Below, piece after piece: positions 34,231-43,128 of a DNA stretch of 64,000 nucleotides. The position numbers and the translations under genes are program-made. A model generated the notes under the pieces. The model had not been told where the DNA came from. It made no database searches and worked only from the letters and a program-made list of their open reading frames with translations. This DNA comes from Flavobacteriaceae bacterium (GTDB lineage: Bacteria; Bacteroidota; Bacteroidia; Flavobacteriales; Flavobacteriaceae), in contig JAIXYI010000088.1 of assembly GCA_027490305.1 (NCBI GenBank), positions 62,001-126,000 of the forward strand, read 5' to 3'. Within the stretch, counting starts at the first letter, position 1. Each line of letters begins with the position of its first letter.

Positions 34231-35598
34231 ATGGAGTTACTCATTACGATAACAGGAATTGGTGTCTTATGTCTCTTACTCGAGATGCTCAACCTGCGCA
34301 AAATCATGGCGCCCGCCGTCATCCTTGGCCTTGTAGGCGTGTTGGTGTTGGTCGCGGAAGGTTTTGGCAAGACAGGTAGTTTTTACAACAACATGATCGT
34401 GGCCGATTCCTACGGATATGCCTTTACCGGTCTGTTCACCGTACTGACGATCTTCCTCATTGCCTTATCTCCGAATTTCTACCATGCCCACATGGGTAAA
34501 TTCTCGGATTTCGTTTCCATCAAAGTGTTCCTGCTCGCAGGTGCTACGGCCATGGTGACGTTTGGCAACCTGGCGATGTTCTTCCTGGGCATCGAGATAC
34601 TCTCTATTGCGCTATACGTTCTGGCGGCCAGTGACCGTTTGAACATCCGAAGCAATGAAGCCGGACTCAAGTATTTCCTTTTAGGTTCCTTTGCCTCAGG
34701 GTTCATCCTGTTTGGCATCTGTCTGATATACGGAGCCGTTGGTACGTTCGATATGCGTACCATCGGTGAAGCCGCTATGTCGGCCGACGTCGAAGCCTGG
34801 TTCTATATCGGTATCATCCTGCTCACGGTTGGATTGTTGTTTAAAATTGCGGCGGTTCCATTCCACTTCTGGGCACCCGACGTCTATCAGGGAGCCCCTG
34901 CGTTGACCACGGCGTTGATGAGTACACTCGCTAAAATCACGGCAATGGCTGCTTTCTTTAAGTTGGCAAAAGTCATGGCCTATAACCTACCGGAAAAGGC
35001 ATTCTACGTCGTCATCGCGATTTCGATGCTGTCGATGACCGTAGGCAACATCATGGCGCTTCGCCAGGTGAACGTCAAGCGGATGCTGGCGTTCTCGGGT
35101 ATTTCGCATGCCGGCTTTATGCTGATGACCCTACTCAACACCGCCACGTCAGAGTCGACGTTGTTTTACTATGCCTGTGCCTACGGTACGGCAGGTATTG
35201 CGGCGTTCAGCGTCATTATCTACGTATGCCGCGACCACGGCAACGAAGACATCACCCAGTTCCACGGATTGGGTAAAACCAGCCCACTGATGGCGGCCGT
35301 GATGACCGGAGCCCTCCTGTCGATGGCCGGTATTCCGGTGTTTTCAGGGTTCTTCGGAAAACTGATGCTGTTCAACGATACCCTTCGTTCGGGTCACCTG
35401 GCCCTCGTCATCGTGGGTGTGGTGAACTCCATCATCAGCGTCGGTTACTACTTCAAGCTCATCTTAGCAATGTATACAAAAGAGCCTAATGAAGCCCGCA
35501 AAGGCCGTCCGTATGCTGTGTTCGCAGTAGGCGTGATTGCCTTGCTACTGAATCTGGCGATTGGCTTGTTTCCAAGCCTGCTGACCGATCTTTTCTAA
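34231..35598 (+). CDS. nuoN: NADH-quinone oxidoreductase subunit N
   Basis: A 455-residue antiporter-like subunit, the last gene of the operon. Typical blocks are FFLGIEILSIALYVLAAS, FKIAAVPFHFWAPDVYQGAPA and MLAFSGISHAGFMLM. Followed after about 20 bases by an intrinsic terminator. Confidence 0.97.
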   Translation: MELLITITGIGVLCLLLEMLNLRKIMAPAVILGLVGVLVLVAEGFGKTGSFYNNMIVADSYGYAFTGLFTVLTIFLIALSPNFYHAHMGKFSDFVSIKVFLLAGATAMVTFGNLAMFFLGIEILSIALYVLAASDRLNIRSNEAGLKYFLLGSFASGFILFGICLIYGAVGTFDMRTIGEAAMSADVEAWFYIGIILLTVGLLFKIAAVPFHFWAPDVYQGAPALTTALMSTLAKITAMAAFFKLAKVMAYNLPEKAFYVVIAISMLSMTVGNIMALRQVNVKRMLAFSGISHAGFMLMTLLNTATSESTLFYYACAYGTAGIAAFSVIIYVCRDHGNEDITQFHGLGKTSPLMAAVMTGALLSMAGIPVFSGFFGKLMLFNDTLRSGHLALVIVGVVNSIISVGYYFKLILAMYTKEPNEARKGRPYAVFAVGVIALLLNLAIGLFPSLLTDLF

Positions 35599-35618
35599 CG
35601 AGTTCATATCGTATCAAA

Positions 35619-35653
35619 CAAAGCCCTGACACCCGTTCAGGGTTTTTGTTTTT
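35619..35653 (+). terminator. intrinsic terminator of the nuo operon
   Basis: AAAGCCCTGA pairs with TCAGGGTTTTT across the loop CACCCGT and is followed by a T-rich tract. Confidence 0.85.
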
Positions 35654-35659
35654 AATCAT

Positions 35660-35904
35660 ATTTCAACGGAATGGGGAGGAGTGGTTTTTGGGCGTTCCCC
35701 TGCGGGTCGCGCTTTCCGCACTCGCTTTTGCGCCCTCCTGACGTCGGGACGCAAAGAGCTCAAACAATGCTGCGATCGCTAACGCATACTTCACCTAAGG
35801 CCGATACTGGGGCCATTGATCTTGGGTACGTATAATGAATTTGCCAGACATACTTTGACAAGCATTGTGATAAAGTGGCGTAGATTTTGAAACCTTTATT
35901 TTCA
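35660..35904. repeat. non-coding spacer with dispersed repeat left of the ImmA/DUF4411 cassette
   Basis: No ORF is credible here. It holds a GGGCGTTCCC...GGGTCGCGCTTTCC module (from about 35690) of a kind common in Bacteroidetes spacers. Segment 35718-35785 has an inverted copy at 59723-59786; 30 bases (35756-35785) are identical in reverse complement. The last ~110 bases are AT-rich and lead into the next promoter. Confidence 0.75.
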
Positions 35905-35912
35905 TACATTTG
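35905..35912 (+). promoter_or_regulatory. candidate -7 promoter element of the ImmA/DUF4411 cassette
   Basis: TACATTTG lies 6 bases before ATG 35919, so the transcript would have almost no leader. It overlaps the alternative TTG start at 35910, which is therefore rejected. Confidence 0.45.
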
Positions 35913-35918
35913 ACGCGA

Positions 35919-37097
35919 ATGGCTGATAAAGCATATATAACACCGAATGTTCTGAAATGGGCTAGAGAATCGGCTAGAATTACCGAGGAAGTAGCTGCGT
36001 CAAAAGTTCACGTTACAATCGATAAACTGAATGAATGGGAAATCGGAAAGACTTTACCAACCATTAAACAAGCTAAGACCTTAGCTAAAGTTTATAAAAG
36101 ACCTTTTGCGTTATTTTTTTTACCTGAAGTACCCAGGGACTTTCAGCCATTGCAAGATTTCCGCAAAGCAGAATCCAAAACCTTAAGCACCGCCTCAATT
36201 TTCATTATCCGCGAAATACAGCAAAAGCAAGCTTGGATTCGGGATGTATATGAAGACAACAAGGAAGTTAAGTTACCTTTCGTTGGGAAGTTTTCAATAA
36301 ATGACGATCCTAAAAAAGTTGCTAAAGACATTCTGTCTACGCTTAATATTCATCCGGCAAACTACAATACTGATAACCCAATCAAAGAGTGGATTGATAA
36401 AGCAGAAACTAAAGGTATTTTTATCTCGCGTACAAGCTTTATTCATTCTCGCTTGACGTTAGATTCTGAGGAAATTCAAGGGTTTGCTATAGCAGATCCA
36501 TTTGCTCCATTTGTATTTGTCAACTCCGATGATTGGAACGCGCCACAACTTTTTACGCTTGTTCATGAACTAGCGCACGTGTGGATTGCCCAAACCGGCA
36601 TATCAAATGAAATTGAAGTTAATATTACTGAAAAGGATAAATTTCATCCAGTAGAGTTATTTTGCAATGAAGTAGCTGCAAATGCTCTGATGCCGGAAGA
36701 CATAGTTCAAAATTTCGCTGTAGTTACATTTAATAATTCTAAAGAGATTTTCAAAAGGGCAAAAACTTTAGGCGTGAGTTCTCTTGCATTATTAGTTAGG
36801 GCTCTCAATTTAAATCTAATCGATTTCAATAGTTATAAAAATTTGAAACTAGAGGTTGATGCAGATTTCAAAGCTTTCCTGGTTCGAGAAGCCGAAAAAA
36901 AAGCAAAACAAAAAGTAAAGGAAAACTCAGGTGGGCCTAATCCATATCTTTTACGCTTAAATAAGAACAGTAGACTATTCACCCAAATTGTCCTTGACGC
37001 TTTTCGAGGCGGTTCAATCGAACCAACTCAAGCTAGTTTTTTACTCAATACACCTGTAAATAAGTTCTCATCGTTAGAAGCACTGTTGTATAAATGA
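35919..37097 (+). CDS. XRE-family regulator fused to ImmA/IrrE metallopeptidase
   Basis: A 392-residue protein. Residues about 8-65 form an XRE-type helix-turn-helix (ESARITEEVAASKVHVTIDKLNEWE, then TIKQAKTLAKVYKRPFALFF). The central part is an ImmA/IrrE zinc protease: HELAH at residues 216-220 with the third ligand in NEVAANALMP (Glu about 251). The base composition is clearly AT-richer than the flanking genes, which suggests transfer. ImmA-type proteases cleave repressors or antitoxins in phage/ICE induction and DNA-damage responses. It overlaps the DUF4411 gene by 4 bases (ATGA), so the two act as one unit, perhaps a toxin-antitoxin-like or defence pair. Confidence 0.9.
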   Translation: MADKAYITPNVLKWARESARITEEVAASKVHVTIDKLNEWEIGKTLPTIKQAKTLAKVYKRPFALFFLPEVPRDFQPLQDFRKAESKTLSTASIFIIREIQQKQAWIRDVYEDNKEVKLPFVGKFSINDDPKKVAKDILSTLNIHPANYNTDNPIKEWIDKAETKGIFISRTSFIHSRLTLDSEEIQGFAIADPFAPFVFVNSDDWNAPQLFTLVHELAHVWIAQTGISNEIEVNITEKDKFHPVELFCNEVAANALMPEDIVQNFAVVTFNNSKEIFKRAKTLGVSSLALLVRALNLNLIDFNSYKNLKLEVDADFKAFLVREAEKKAKQKVKENSGGPNPYLLRLNKNSRLFTQIVLDAFRGGSIEPTQASFLLNTPVNKFSSLEALLYK

Positions 37098-37600
37098 TTA
37101 CTACTGATGTAATATATTGTTTAGACGCAAACGTGCTTATACAGGCTTGGCAGAAATACTATTCTCCACACATTTGTGCGGATTATTGGGATGTTTTAGA
37201 TAAATTGGGAGATCGAAAACGAATTTTTATCCCGGAGTTGGTTTATGAAGAGATAGTTAGGACTGATGACGATTTGTCTAAATGGCTAAAACAAAGCCGA
37301 ATTCCAGTTAGAAAAATTGATGAACCAGTTACAAGATGTCTACAATCAATTTATGCTCATAACCCAGTCCACGCAAACTTAGTGGACAATATTAGAGGAC
37401 GGTCACTTGCTGACCCGTGGGTTATTGCTCACGCCATAAATGACAATGCCGTCGTCGTTACTAAAGAAGAAAAAATTACTGCTATAAACTCTCGTAAAAT
37501 AAGAATTCCTAACGTCTGCGAGAATATGGGTATTCGTTGGATTAATGATTTTGAATTCTTGAAAGAACTTGGAATTTTATTCAACTGTAAGGTTAGTTAG
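37094..37600 (+). CDS. DUF4411 family protein, PIN-domain-like putative nuclease
   Basis: A 168-residue AT-rich gene product matching DUF4411, a family related to PIN-type ribonucleases. Acidic residues are in the expected places: Asp11 in YCLDANVLI, Glu52/Glu53 in PELVYEEIVR, Asp107 in SLADPWVIAHA. The pairing with an XRE-ImmA/IrrE gene is recurrent in genomes and has been proposed as a type II toxin-antitoxin arrangement, with the PIN-like protein as toxin. Activity on RNA is an inference. No promoter of its own; coupled to the upstream gene. Confidence 0.85.
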   Translation: MITTDVIYCLDANVLIQAWQKYYSPHICADYWDVLDKLGDRKRIFIPELVYEEIVRTDDDLSKWLKQSRIPVRKIDEPVTRCLQSIYAHNPVHANLVDNIRGRSLADPWVIAHAINDNAVVVTKEEKITAINSRKIRIPNVCENMGIRWINDFEFLKELGILFNCKVS

Positions 37601-37705
37601 AACGTCTGCCAACTGCGGCTACATGCAATCAGTTAGTTAAGTCAAAGTTTAACTTTCCGGTTTTTAACTACCTTAGCCCTAGCGGAGAGTACTCGGGCGA
37701 CGACG

Positions 37706-38944
37706 TTATAGGGGATTCGTGGCCTCAGTTGCCAACGTTATCGCCTTCGCCGCCAGCCACCCGCCCGTCCAGGCATTCTGGAAGTTGAATCCACCCGTAA
37801 TAGCGTCAATGTCGAGCACTTCTCCGGCAAAGTAAAGTCCCGGTACTATCCGGCTTTCCATCGTGCGGAAGTCCACCTCTTTTAATGACACGCCTCCTGC
37901 GGTGACGAATTCCTCTTTGAACGTACTTTTTCCTGTTACCTGAAAACGGCTTTCTGTCAATTGCGCAGCCAATGCGTCGGCTTGTTTGGCAGACAGGTCG
38001 CCCCAACGGGTTTCCTTTCCGATTCCGGCTGCTGAACAGAGGCTTTCCCATAAACGACTTACCAGCCCGAAAGGCGAACGCGACATCACCTGTTTCTTCC
38101 CATTCTCAGTACGCAATGCGGCGAAGGTGGTCAATACGTCCTCCCTGTCCTGGTCGTGCAACCAGTTGACCCGGATTTCGAAGTTGTATTTCTTTTCCTC
38201 GAGTATGCGGGCGCCCCATGCCGATAATTTCAATATCGCCGGGCCGCTCAGCCCCCAATGGGTAATCAGCAACGGTCCTTCCGCGGCTAACTTTGTGCCT
38301 GGGATGGTTACGGTAGCCAAAGCGGAAATGCCGGGTAGCTCTTTTATACGCGCATCTTTTATGTTGAAGGTAAACAGCGACGGAACGGGTGCTACAATCG
38401 TATGACCCAATTCATGTAGCATTTCCCACATCTTCGGATTACTGCCGCTCGCCATCACAAGGGAGGTAGTGGAGAACGATCCCTTCGTGGTGTCGATCTT
38501 CCAGCCTTTTTCGTTTTTGAACAGTGACTGGACACTATGTCCGGTACGCACGTCGATCTTGTATTTCGAAGTGGCGGAGAGAAAGCAGTCGATGATGGTT
38601 TGTGAGCTATCGGTGACCGGAAACATACGGCCGTCTTCTTCGGTTTTGAGCGCGACGCCGTGACGTTCGAACCATTCAATGGTATCGCCACAAGCAAAGG
38701 AATGGAACGGCCCCCGGAGCTCTTTTTCGCCCCGTGGGTAATGCTTCACTAATTCGCGCGGATCGAAACAGGCGTGGGTGACGTTACACCGTCCGCCGCC
38801 CGATACCCGTACCTTCGAAAGCACTTCGCTGCCGCGTTCCAGGATGGCGATTTTCAATTTTGGCTGGGCTTCCGCGGCGTTGATAGCCGTGAAGAAACCG
38901 GCAGCACCGCCGCCCACGATTATAATGTCATACGATTGGGTCAT
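37706..38944 (-). CDS. NAD(P)/FAD-dependent oxidoreductase, HI0933/YhiN family
   Basis: A 412-residue flavoprotein with an N-terminal FAD-binding dinucleotide fold (YDIIIVGGGAAGFFTAINAAE) and the family blocks VSGGGRCNVTHACFDP and a C-terminal GLYFAGEVLDIDAITGGFNFQNAWTGG (quoted in parts: GLYFAGEVLDIDAITGG, NFQNAW). Members are annotated as aminoacetone oxidase-like or simply HI0933-like; the physiological substrate is not established. Its start overlaps the GDPD stop by 4 bases, so both are on one transcript. Confidence 0.9.
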   Translation of the reverse strand: MTQSYDIIIVGGGAAGFFTAINAAEAQPKLKIAILERGSEVLSKVRVSGGGRCNVTHACFDPRELVKHYPRGEKELRGPFHSFACGDTIEWFERHGVALKTEEDGRMFPVTDSSQTIIDCFLSATSKYKIDVRTGHSVQSLFKNEKGWKIDTTKGSFSTTSLVMASGSNPKMWEMLHELGHTIVAPVPSLFTFNIKDARIKELPGISALATVTIPGTKLAAEGPLLITHWGLSGPAILKLSAWGARILEEKKYNFEIRVNWLHDQDREDVLTTFAALRTENGKKQVMSRSPFGLVSRLWESLCSAAGIGKETRWGDLSAKQADALAAQLTESRFQVTGKSTFKEEFVTAGGVSLKEVDFRTMESRIVPGLYFAGEVLDIDAITGGFNFQNAWTGGWLAAKAITLATEATNPL

Positions 38945-39615
38945 AACCTGTCGGTATAGTCGCTTATAATTCCGTCGACAAGATACGACTTTACAAGGGC
39001 GATATCGCCAGGTTCGTTGACGGTCCAGGTATAAACCCGGAAGCCTTCCTCCTGCATCTCACGTACGTGTTGGGCCGACAGCAGGTGGAAATACGGGTGT
39101 ACGGACTCCGCGCGAACCGAACGTGCAAACGCGATGGCCAGGTTGAGGTCCGTCTGCGTCAGCACCCCAATCGGCACTTTGGGTTGTCGCTCGCGGACTT
39201 CCCGCAATGCCACCCAGTCAAAGGAGGAAATGAGAAATTGGGAATACTGGAATCCTTTGGCGACATACGCTTCAATGATTGCCAATAGGGGCACCGTCGC
39301 TGTCGCCACTTTAAGTTCAATATTGAGGAAGAATCCGGGCCCAATCCGTTCGATGACGGTTTCCAGTAACGGAATAGGTTGGTTGCCTGCCACTCGATAC
39401 GCTTGGATCGATTTCCACTCCATTTCCGCAATCGTCCCGGTGGCACCCGTCATCCGGTCGAGTGTAGCGTCGTGCATGACAACCACCCTTCCGTCGGCGC
39501 TCAAGTGTACATCCAGTTCGATGCCATCCGCACCCATCGCCATCGCTTTCTCGAACGATTCGAGGGTATTTTCTGGGGCATAGCCTTTGGCGCCACGGTG
39601 TGCGATGCGAAGCAT
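38941..39615 (-). CDS. glycerophosphodiester phosphodiesterase
   Basis: A 224-residue GDPD-family TIM-barrel enzyme without signal peptide, so cytoplasmic, that hydrolyses glycerophosphodiesters to glycerol-3-phosphate and an alcohol. The metal/catalytic set is visible: HRGAKGYAPENT (His6, Glu), GIELDVHLSADG (Glu, Asp) and VVMHDATLDR (catalytic His). Length and layout match UgpQ-type enzymes. It lies 38 bases downstream of the first amylase gene on the same strand and may be read from the maltose operon. Confidence 0.93.
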   Translation of the reverse strand: MLRIAHRGAKGYAPENTLESFEKAMAMGADGIELDVHLSADGRVVVMHDATLDRMTGATGTIAEMEWKSIQAYRVAGNQPIPLLETVIERIGPGFFLNIELKVATATVPLLAIIEAYVAKGFQYSQFLISSFDWVALREVRERQPKVPIGVLTQTDLNLAIAFARSVRAESVHPYFHLLSAQHVREMQEEGFRVYTWTVNEPGDIALVKSYLVDGIISDYTDRL

Positions 39616-39653
39616 GTGTAGAAGGAATTATGTCGGCTGCTGCAACGGACGAA

Positions 39654-41300
39654 TTAGTGGACTTCTTCGAGCAGCACTACCGTAAACGGCGAATCGACCG
39701 TGACAGCGCCTTTCTTCACTTTGATTTCCTGGCCCGAATAAGCATCCCGCACTTTTTGGCCGTCTTTGAACACACCGGTAACAGCGATTGTTTTTGCGCC
39801 TTTGGCTAGATCGAGTCCAATTACCACGGCGTCGGAAATACCATGCTGCGTATACTGCCGTGCGCAGACATACGGCGTCGTTGACAATACGGTATGCGTA
39901 CCGGCTCCCACCGCGACATGGCGTCCGCGGAAGCGCCCTATTTTCTGCCAGTGTTCCAGAATCGCCTGTGTCGAAGCGTCCTTGTCAATCGCTTCCCAGT
40001 TCATCGGCGACCGCAGTTTGGCGTCACCCGTGGCATCGTCGGCTACGAGAAGTCGCGCGGTTTCATCACCGTAGTAGGTTTGGGAGATGCCCGGACACAA
40101 TAGCAACTTGTTCGCGTTTTCGAACGACTTTACCCGTTTGGCGTCAAAAGGGTTGCCATCGTCGTGCGAGGCCGTATAGTTCAGTACGGTAACATCCTTG
40201 AGGGTGGTAGCGAACTTTTCCGCATACTTCCCAAAAAGAAAGGCATAGTCTTTATCGGCATCCCAACGGAATTCGAAATTGATCATCGCATCGAATCCGT
40301 GGTCGAAATAGTCGACTTTGTGATCTCCGAAGTCATAATTGCGTCCTCCGCTTACACCGTATCCGTACACCTCGGCTACCATAAAGAACGGATTATCATC
40401 GAGTACACGGTCGGGATGTGCTTTTTTCCATTCCGCGAAAGCAGCTTCACACTGTGTTTTCAGCGCCATCCAAACCTCCGGATTGGTGTGTTTTACGGTA
40501 TCGGCCCGGTAGCCGTCAATGCCGAACTTGCGCACGTAGTCGGTAAGCCATTTGATGATATAGTACTTCGGTGCGCGCGGGTAACCGGTTGCTTTGAAAA
40601 AAGCGTCTAATTCCGCCATCTGTTGTTCGTAACGGCCTTCCTTTTTCCATTTTTCTATCAGGAAAGGAGGCAGTTCAACCGGCGCATCCGATTCTGTCAA
40701 TATATCCGGCAAGTTGGCCACCAAGGTACACGCCGTAGTGGTTTCGTAGCTTTTGTAGGAGCAGGTCGGGCCAGTGCGTACCCAGTCAGAGGGCCATGCT
40801 TCGTCGATTTCTGTCACGGGGCCGGTGTGGTTGATAACGGCGTCCAGCACGATTCGGATGCCGTGCGCGTGGGCTGTCGTGACCAATTCCTGTAGGTCGG
40901 CCTCGGTGCCAAAATTTGGGTCGAGGGCGCTCCAGTCTCTCGTCCAGTAGCCGTGGAAGCCATACGATAATCCTGTTCCTTCGTCGGTTCCGTCATGGAT
41001 CTGCTCTACGATAGGTGTGAGCCAGATGGCATTGACGCCCAATCGGTCGAAATAGCCTTCCCGTATCTTCTTCGTCACCCCTTTGATATCTCCTCCTTCA
41101 AAACCGCGGAACTTGGCTGCCGGCTTGGTGCGTCCGAAGTTCACATCGTTGGTCGTGTCGCCGTTACAGAAACGATCGGTTACCACAAAATAGAGGTTAG
41201 CAGATGGCCACAGGAAGGGCGTTTTTTTGTGGGAGGCGTGTTGCGAAAAGCCCATAGCGTTCACCAGAAAGGAAAGAAGTAGGAGGAGGCGGTAGTTCAT
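39654..41300 (-). CDS. exported GH13 alpha-amylase family enzyme
   Basis: A 548-residue glycoside hydrolase of family 13 with a signal peptide (about residues 1-19, ending GFSQ). The catalytic residues are Asp267 in GIDGYRADTVKH (nucleophile), Glu310 in FFMVAEVYG (acid/base) and Asp380 in NYTASHDDGNPF. Region I is VLDAVINHTG. It would hydrolyse alpha-1,4 links of maltodextrins in the periplasm or outside. ATG 41300 starts right after the stop of the other GH13 gene (41302), so they are tightly coupled; an in-frame TTG at 41315 is rejected. Confidence 0.93.
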   Translation of the reverse strand: MNYRLLLLLSFLVNAMGFSQHASHKKTPFLWPSANLYFVVTDRFCNGDTTNDVNFGRTKPAAKFRGFEGGDIKGVTKKIREGYFDRLGVNAIWLTPIVEQIHDGTDEGTGLSYGFHGYWTRDWSALDPNFGTEADLQELVTTAHAHGIRIVLDAVINHTGPVTEIDEAWPSDWVRTGPTCSYKSYETTTACTLVANLPDILTESDAPVELPPFLIEKWKKEGRYEQQMAELDAFFKATGYPRAPKYYIIKWLTDYVRKFGIDGYRADTVKHTNPEVWMALKTQCEAAFAEWKKAHPDRVLDDNPFFMVAEVYGYGVSGGRNYDFGDHKVDYFDHGFDAMINFEFRWDADKDYAFLFGKYAEKFATTLKDVTVLNYTASHDDGNPFDAKRVKSFENANKLLLCPGISQTYYGDETARLLVADDATGDAKLRSPMNWEAIDKDASTQAILEHWQKIGRFRGRHVAVGAGTHTVLSTTPYVCARQYTQHGISDAVVIGLDLAKGAKTIAVTGVFKDGQKVRDAYSGQEIKVKKGAVTVDSPFTVVLLEEVH

Positions 41301-41301
41301 A

Positions 41302-43128
41302 TCAACGAATTTCAATGATCATAGGGGTCTTTCCTTCGATCGTGATTTGGGAAGACAGGTCGACCGTCTGTTCGGTTAGGATATCGCGTCCTTTAGAGGC
41401 GTTCAGGATCTCGCGGAAGCGGTCGGTCTTGATGGTTTGCCGGTCAGGATGGTTGTTCAGGACGACCATCACGAGATGGCTGTCATCGTATCGGAAATAC
41501 ACATATACGTTGTTTTCCGGAAGGAAATGCTTGGTTTTTCCATGATGGATGACCGATGTCGTTTTCCGCCAGTTGAACAGACGGGAGGTGAAATCGAAAT
41601 AGGCATTTTGGTCGGCCGTACGTCCGGCACGGGTGAAGGCATTTTGCGTATCGCCGGGCCAGCCCCCTGGGAAGTCGCGTCGGATATCACCATCGCCTTT
41701 GTCTTTGTTACCTGCCATCCCGATTTCGGAGCCATAATACAATTGCGGGATACCGCGGATAGTGCCAATTAACGCCATGGCGAGTTTGTATTTCCGGATG
41801 TCATTACCGTAGAGATGGTTGAACCGCTGTGTGTCGTGGTTTTCCGCGAACACCAGTATATTGTTGATGTTGGGGTAAAGGAAGTCGTTGGTGAAGTTTT
41901 CATAGACTTTTACGATTCCTCTGTCCCACGACGGTTGGTCTTCGTTAAAAACCGACCCTATGGCATCGTGCAGGGTGAAGTCCATGACACTTGGTAAATA
42001 CGAGTTATAATTGTCAATTGCTCCGATGCGGCTGTCTTTTTGCCAGTAGGCCATTTGTGCCTGGTCGTGCATCCAGACTTCGCCTACGATATTGAAATAC
42101 GGGTATTCGTCGGTGATGGCTTTGGTCCATTTGGCGATGCCTTCTTTGTCGTTATAGGAGTAGGTGTCGACACGGAAGCCGTCAAGATCGGCATATTCAA
42201 TCCACCAAATGGCGTTCTGGGTCAGATATGTGACCACAAGCGAATTCGACTGGTTGAGGTCAGGCATCGACTTTACGAACCAACCGTCTACGCAATAACG
42301 CTTATCGCTCTCGGCCCGATTGGGATCGAATTGGGTCGTCATCCGGTAGTTGCTTTGGGCGTAACCTGGGAACTGGTGGATCCAATCATAGGTCGGGAGG
42401 TCTTTGATCATCCAATGTTCCGCACCCCAGTGGTTGGTCACATAATCGAGCACCAATTTCATACCGCGCTTGTGCAATTCGGACGAGAGTGTCAGGTAGT
42501 CGTCGTTGGTACCGTACCGCGGGTCGATGCGGTAGACGTCCGACTCAGCATATCCGTGGTAGGAGCCCCTTGGGTCGTTGTCTTCACACAGCGGCGTACT
42601 CCAGATTGCCGTGGCGCCGGTCTGTTGTATGTAATCGAGGTGTTCGATGATCCCTTGCAGGTCGCCACCGTGGCGTCCGTTGTTGATGGTGCGATCCGCT
42701 TTTTCTGCGGTGTCGGTCGTATTATCGTTGGCCGGGTTTCCGTTGGCGAAACGATCCGGCATCAACAGGTACATCACATCAGCAGAATCGTATCCTTTGC
42801 GCATCCGGGATCCTTCTTTTCGTGCCCGAAGTTCGTACGTCCGTGTAAACGCCTGTTTTCCTTTAAGGGAAAAAGAGAAGAGCACATCGGAAGGAGAGAG
42901 CCCCGCCGTATTTATTGTCACAAACAGATAGTTCGGGTTTTCCGTCCGGATAACCGACGTCACTGGAATGTTGGCGGGGGCGGTCACGTTATACTGGCCG
43001 ATGTTCTTTCCGTAGAACATGATCTGCAGTTGTGGATTTTGCATCCCCGCATACCAAAAGGGCGGCTCGACTTTTGAAAGTTGGGCGAAAGCCGAGGAAG
43101 CGAGAAGTAAGAGCAGCAGTCGTTTCAT
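41302..43128 (-). CDS. exported GH13 neopullulanase/cyclomaltodextrinase-like enzyme (SusA type)
   Basis: A 608-residue protein with signal peptide (MKRLLLLLLASSAFAQ), an N-terminal beta domain (about 17-105) like that of cyclomaltodextrinases, then a GH13 barrel. Catalytic residues: Asp321 in DLDGFRVDTYSY, Glu350 in NIVGEVW, Asp432 in VFAENHDTQRF; region I is LDYVTNHWG. This is the layout of SusA-like neopullulanases, which degrade imported starch oligosaccharides in the periplasm. Its ATG overlaps the stop of the transposase-like gene (ATGA), and it precedes the second GH13 gene. Confidence 0.93.
   Translation of the reverse strand: MKRLLLLLLASSAFAQLSKVEPPFWYAGMQNPQLQIMFYGKNIGQYNVTAPANIPVTSVIRTENPNYLFVTINTAGLSPSDVLFSFSLKGKQAFTRTYELRARKEGSRMRKGYDSADVMYLLMPDRFANGNPANDNTTDTAEKADRTINNGRHGGDLQGIIEHLDYIQQTGATAIWSTPLCEDNDPRGSYHGYAESDVYRIDPRYGTNDDYLTLSSELHKRGMKLVLDYVTNHWGAEHWMIKDLPTYDWIHQFPGYAQSNYRMTTQFDPNRAESDKRYCVDGWFVKSMPDLNQSNSLVVTYLTQNAIWWIEYADLDGFRVDTYSYNDKEGIAKWTKAITDEYPYFNIVGEVWMHDQAQMAYWQKDSRIGAIDNYNSYLPSVMDFTLHDAIGSVFNEDQPSWDRGIVKVYENFTNDFLYPNINNILVFAENHDTQRFNHLYGNDIRKYKLAMALIGTIRGIPQLYYGSEIGMAGNKDKGDGDIRRDFPGGWPGDTQNAFTRAGRTADQNAYFDFTSRLFNWRKTTSVIHHGKTKHFLPENNVYVYFRYDDSHLVMVVLNNHPDRQTIKTDRFREILNASKGRDILTEQTVDLSSQITIEGKTPMIIEIR

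Noticed and set aside
35599..37705. Integrated phage, ICE or tRNA attachment site around the ImmA/DUF4411 pair
   Set aside because: No integrase, tRNA or matching direct repeats are visible at the edges; only composition and repeats suggest acquisition.
42040..43077. 345-codon open frame on the plus strand inside the SusA-like gene
   Set aside because: It is a shadow of a well-supported GH13 gene in this GC-balanced genome; the translation has no recognisable domain.
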